Source of the DNA: an uncultured Bacilli bacterium
GTDB taxonomy: Bacteria; Bacillota_I; Bacilli_A; RF39; UBA660
Assembly (NCBI GenBank): GCA_947625365.1
Contig: CANQNZ010000008.1
Span: 1 to 24,929, forward strand
Direction: 5' to 3'
DNA length: 24,929 nt
In this document: positions 21,561 through 24,929 of the stretch, one piece after another
How the letters are laid out: every line of letters begins with the position of its first letter
Position numbering within the stretch: the first letter of the stretch is position 1
Notes under the pieces: model-generated
The model's database searches: none
Told to the model about the DNA's origin: nothing
Seen by the model: only the letters and a program-made list of their open reading frames with translations
Position numbers and translations under genes: made by a program

Positions 21561-23463
21561 ATATAGTGACGAGAATATCCAGGTATTAGAAGGGCTAGAA
21601 GCGGTTCGTAAACGCCCGGGAATGTATATAGGAACTACAAGTGTTGTAGGTCTTCATCATTTAGTTTGGGAAATTGTTGATAATTCAGTAGATGAAGCTT
21701 TAGCGGGATTTTGTGATGATATAGAAGTTATTATTGGAAAAGGTAATACTATAACTGTTAAAGATGATGGCCGAGGAATGCCAACAGGAATTAATAAAAA
21801 AACAGGTTTATCAACAGTGGAAACAATTTTTACAGTTTTACATGCTGGTGGTAAATTTGGTGGCGGCGGCTACAAGGTTAGTGGTGGTTTGCACGGCGTA
21901 GGAGCAAGTGTTGTTAATGCTTTGTCTGATTGGTTAGAAGTTTATGTTTATAGAGATGGTGAAGTTCATTATCAAAGATTTGAAAATGGCGGAAAGCCTG
22001 TAGAACAATTAAAAGTTGTTGATAAATGTGCCCAAGACAGAACAGGAACGACAGTTATATTTAAACCAGATGCTAAAATTTTTAAAGAAACCACGGTTTT
22101 TGATTTTAATATTTTAGCTAACCGTCTTCAACAAATAGCCTTTTTAAATAAAGGTTTACAGATTAAGCTTATTGATGAACGTGAAGAAGATAAACAAGCA
22201 ACATTCTTATATAATGGTGGAATTATTGAGTATGTTAAGATGTTAAATAAAAATAAGGAACCTATTCATGATGATATCGTTTATGTAGAAGGTAAAGAAG
22301 ATGATATTATCATTGAAGTAGCTATGCAATATAACGATTCTTATAATTCTTCTATTTTCTCTTTTGTAAATAATATTAATACTGGTGATGGTGGAACTCA
22401 CGAAGATGGAGTTAAAAGAGCGTTAACCAGAATAATTAATAATTATGCGAAAAAAGCTAAATTATTAAAAGAAAATGATGATAGTTTAACTGGCGATGAT
22501 GTACGAGAAGGACTAACAATGATAATTTCTTGTAAGCATCCTGACCCGCAATTTGAAGGGCAAACTAAAGGAAAATTAGGTAGTGCAGAAGTACGTAAGA
22601 TTGCTGATGATGTATTTAGTGAAGGATTTGAGCGTTTCTTAATGGAAAATCCTGAGGAAGCAAAGATAATTGTTGATAAAGCTACTGTTGCTTCACGTGC
22701 TCGTCTAGCTGCAAAAAAGGCGCGTGAATTTACCCGTCGAAAAACAGCTATGGATGCTTTTAATACTATTGGAAAATTATCAGATTGTACAAGTAGAGAT
22801 GCAAGTGAGTCCGAAATTTTTATAGTCGAAGGAGATTCAGCTGGTGGTTCTGCAAAAGATGCTCGTATGCCGAGAACTCAGGCCATTTTACCTTTAAGAG
22901 GAAAAATTTTAAATGTTGAAAAAGCCCGTTTAGATAAAGCTTTAAATAATGAAGAAATAAGAACGATTATTACTGCTTTTGGAACAGGTATAGGAGCAGA
23001 ATTTGATATATCTAAATTAAGATATCATAAAATAGTAATTATGACCGATGCTGATGTTGATGGTGAACATATTCGTATTTTGCTTTTAACTTTATTTTAT
23101 CGTTTCTTTAGGCCTATCGTTGAAGGTGGTTATGTATATGCCGCGCAACCTCCTTTATATAAAGTTGTTTATGGAAAAAATATTAAGTATGTATTAACAG
23201 ATGAAGAATTAGCTGAGTATAGAGCAACTTTACCAGCAAATGCAAAAGTTACAGTAAATCGCTTTAAAGGTTTAGGTGAAATGGATGCTATTGACTTACG
23301 AGAAACCACTATGCATATTGAAAATAGAGTATTAAAAAGAATTACAGTAGAAGATGCGATAGCCGCAGACCAAGTATTTACTGATTTAATGGGGGAAAAT
23401 GTTACTCCGCGTAAGACTTATATTGAAGAAAACGGTCAATTTGTTGAAAACTTAGATGTTTAG
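21550..23463 (+). CDS. gyrB: DNA gyrase subunit B
   Basis: ATPase subunit of gyrase, which introduces negative supercoils and removes the positive ones ahead of forks. The 637-residue protein has the GHKL ATP site: WEIVDNSVDEA (Glu41, Asn45), DDGRGMP (72-78) and GGLHGVG (112-118). The TOPRIM domain carries EGDSAGGSA (427-435) and DADVDGEH (500-507), which coordinate Mg. Length is typical of Gram-positive GyrB without the proteobacterial insert. Start ATG at 21550 has a strong AGAGGAGGAT site lying inside recF. The gyrA start follows its stop by 11 bases. It is GyrB rather than ParE from its gyrA partner and position at the origin. Confidence 0.97.
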   Translation: MKNEYSDENIQVLEGLEAVRKRPGMYIGTTSVVGLHHLVWEIVDNSVDEALAGFCDDIEVIIGKGNTITVKDDGRGMPTGINKKTGLSTVETIFTVLHAGGKFGGGGYKVSGGLHGVGASVVNALSDWLEVYVYRDGEVHYQRFENGGKPVEQLKVVDKCAQDRTGTTVIFKPDAKIFKETTVFDFNILANRLQQIAFLNKGLQIKLIDEREEDKQATFLYNGGIIEYVKMLNKNKEPIHDDIVYVEGKEDDIIIEVAMQYNDSYNSSIFSFVNNINTGDGGTHEDGVKRALTRIINNYAKKAKLLKENDDSLTGDDVREGLTMIISCKHPDPQFEGQTKGKLGSAEVRKIADDVFSEGFERFLMENPEEAKIIVDKATVASRARLAAKKAREFTRRKTAMDAFNTIGKLSDCTSRDASESEIFIVEGDSAGGSAKDARMPRTQAILPLRGKILNVEKARLDKALNNEEIRTIITAFGTGIGAEFDISKLRYHKIVIMTDADVDGEHIRILLLTLFYRFFRPIVEGGYVYAAQPPLYKVVYGKNIKYVLTDEELAEYRATLPANAKVTVNRFKGLGEMDAIDLRETTMHIENRVLKRITVEDAIAADQVFTDLMGENVTPRKTYIEENGQFVENLDV

Positions 23464-23474
23464 GAGGTTTTAAA

Positions 23475-24929
23475 GTGGATAAAATAATAGAAAATGATAT
23501 TGAAAAAGAGGTAAAGACGTGCTTTCTTAATTATTCAATGAGTGTTATTGTAGCTCGTGCTTTACCAGATTTACGTGATGGTTTAAAACCTGTTCATCGT
23601 CGTATTTTGTATTCAATGTATGAAGCAGGATATACACCAGACAAGCCGCATCGTAAGAGTGCAAGAATTGTCGGAGATGTAATGGGAAAATATCATCCAC
23701 ATGGAGATTCTTCGATTTATGATGCTATGGTTCGTATGGCACAAAATTTCAGTTTTAGACATATGCTTGTAGATGGCCATGGAAACTTCGGTAACTTAGA
23801 TGGTGATGGGGCAGCAGCTTATCGTTATACAGAAGCACGCCTTTCAAAATTATCCTTAGAAATGGTTAGAGACATCAATAAAAATACGGTTGACTTTACC
23901 CCAAATTTTGATGAAACTGAAGAAGAACCAGAGATATTACCTAGTAGATTTCCTAATATTTTAGTTAATGGAACAATGGGAATTGCCGTAGGAATGGCAA
24001 CAAATATTCCTCCTCATAATTTAGGCGAAGTAATAGATGGTTGTGTAGCCTATATTGATAACCCAGATATTGATACCGATGGTTTGATGGAACACATCAA
24101 AGGTCCAGATTTTCCGACTGGCGCTGTAATTTTAGGCAATAGCGGTATTAAAAAAGCTTATGAAACAGGACGTGGAAGTATTACCATTCGTGGTAAAGTG
24201 GAAATTGATGAGTCAGGTAATAAAACCAGAATTATTGTAAATGAACTTCCATATCAAGTTAATAAAGCAGAATTTCAATCTCGAATTGGCCAATTAGTTA
24301 GAGATAAAATAATAGATGGTATCACGGATATTCATGAAGAGTCTAACTTAGAAAATCCTGTTCGTGTAGTAATTTATTTACGAAAAGATGCTAATGCAAA
24401 TGTTGTATTAAATAATTTATATAAACATACCCAACTACAAACATCTTATGGAATTAATTTACTGATGTTAGACCAAAAAAGACCTAAGGTGTTATCATTA
24501 AAAGAAATTATATCTAAATATATTGATTATCAAAAAGAAATTATAATACGTCGTACTAAATTTGATTTAGAAAAAGCAGAGGCTAGAGTTCACATATTAA
24601 ATGGACTAAAAATTGCTTTAGATAATTTGGACGAAGTTATAAAAATTATTAGAGGTTCTAAAACTGATGTAGAAGCTAAAGAACAATTAATATCTCGCTT
24701 TGGTTTGGATGAAGTACAAGCAGATGCTATTTTAGAAATGCGTTTACGTCGTTTGACTGGCTTAGAAAGAGATAAAATAGAAAAAGAATTGGCTGATTTA
24801 TTAGAAAGTATTGCCGATTATAGAGCTATTTTAGCTAGTGAAGAAAAAGTTTTAAATATAATTAAAGAAGAATTAATTGAAATAAAAAATAAATATGCTG
24901 ATGAAAGACGAACTGATATTGATATGACA
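23475..24929 (+). CDS. gyrA: DNA gyrase subunit A, partial (N-terminal 485 codons)
   Basis: The DNA-breaking subunit of gyrase, running off the right edge. A GTG start (23475-23477) lies seven bases after AGGAGG; the frame then stays open to the window end. The protein opens MDKIIENDIEKEVKTCFLNY and has the quinolone-interacting segment HPHGDSSIYDAMVRMAQ with Ser79 and Asp83 at the positions of E. coli Ser83 and Asp87, the sensitive-type residues. Catalytic Tyr118 is in AAAYRYTEARL. The coiled tower region and RRLTGLERDKIEKE follow. The C-terminal DNA-wrapping domain is outside the window. The GTG start may lower its translation relative to gyrB. Confidence 0.96.
   Translation, partial: MDKIIENDIEKEVKTCFLNYSMSVIVARALPDLRDGLKPVHRRILYSMYEAGYTPDKPHRKSARIVGDVMGKYHPHGDSSIYDAMVRMAQNFSFRHMLVDGHGNFGNLDGDGAAAYRYTEARLSKLSLEMVRDINKNTVDFTPNFDETEEEPEILPSRFPNILVNGTMGIAVGMATNIPPHNLGEVIDGCVAYIDNPDIDTDGLMEHIKGPDFPTGAVILGNSGIKKAYETGRGSITIRGKVEIDESGNKTRIIVNELPYQVNKAEFQSRIGQLVRDKIIDGITDIHEESNLENPVRVVIYLRKDANANVVLNNLYKHTQLQTSYGINLLMLDQKRPKVLSLKEIISKYIDYQKEIIIRRTKFDLEKAEARVHILNGLKIALDNLDEVIKIIRGSKTDVEAKEQLISRFGLDEVQADAILEMRLRRLTGLERDKIEKELADLLESIADYRAILASEEKVLNIIKEELIEIKNKYADERRTDIDMT

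Noticed and set aside
1..24929. CRISPR arrays, tRNA or rRNA genes, insertion sequences, prophage attachment sites
   Set aside because: No repeated spacer pattern, no cloverleaf or rRNA motif, no transposase frame or terminal inverted repeats were seen on either strand.

Overview
The window is a very AT-rich stretch of a low-GC Gram-positive (Bacillota) chromosome around its replication origin. It uses the standard code: TGG encodes Trp and TGA is a stop (recF). The layout rpmH-rnpA-yidC-jag-mnmE-mnmG-rsmG-parB pointing left and dnaA-dnaN-recF-gyrB-gyrA pointing right is the classic Bacillota origin. An rpoE (delta subunit), a ComK-family protein and spoIIR point to the class Bacilli or a close relative with a sporulation ancestry and possibly natural competence. 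I cannot name the species; compact gene order and missing neighbours suggest a streamlined genome.

Left to right: the 5' end of rpiB and rpmE (minus strand); a two-gene cassette of unknown function (553-1894); murA, an mntP-family exporter, spoIIR, prmC, prfA, rpoE and a small DUF1934/YwiB-like gene, all minus strand. This is a compacted version of the Bacillus subtilis rpoE to rpiB region, without pyrG, fba, rho, tdk, tsaC or argS. A bifunctional class A penicillin-binding protein (7357-9309) is the only plus-strand gene left of the origin and converges on parB, sharing a hairpin terminator with it. Then come parB (no parA or noc beside it), rsmG, mnmG, mnmE, jag, yidC, rnpA and rpmH, all minus strand.

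The origin is bipartite: a DnaA-box cluster upstream of dnaA (16878-17130) overlapping likely dnaA promoters, and a second set between dnaA and dnaN (18578-18659) followed by an AT-rich tract with DnaA-trio-like triplets. To the right are dnaA, dnaN, a comK homologue in the slot normally held by the S4-domain gene yaaA, recF, gyrB and the first 485 codons of gyrA.

The core genes serve replication initiation and topology (dnaA, dnaN, recF, gyrAB), segregation (parB), ribosome and tRNA maturation (rpmH, rnpA, rpmE, mnmEG, rsmG), translation termination (prfA, prmC), membrane insertion and envelope control (yidC, jag), and cell-wall synthesis (murA, pbp). The most unusual items are comK at the origin, the orphan ParB with a long repeat-bearing linker, the unknown two-gene cassette, a 40-residue L34 and an N-terminally short PrmC. 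All observations were made by eye; no searches were run.
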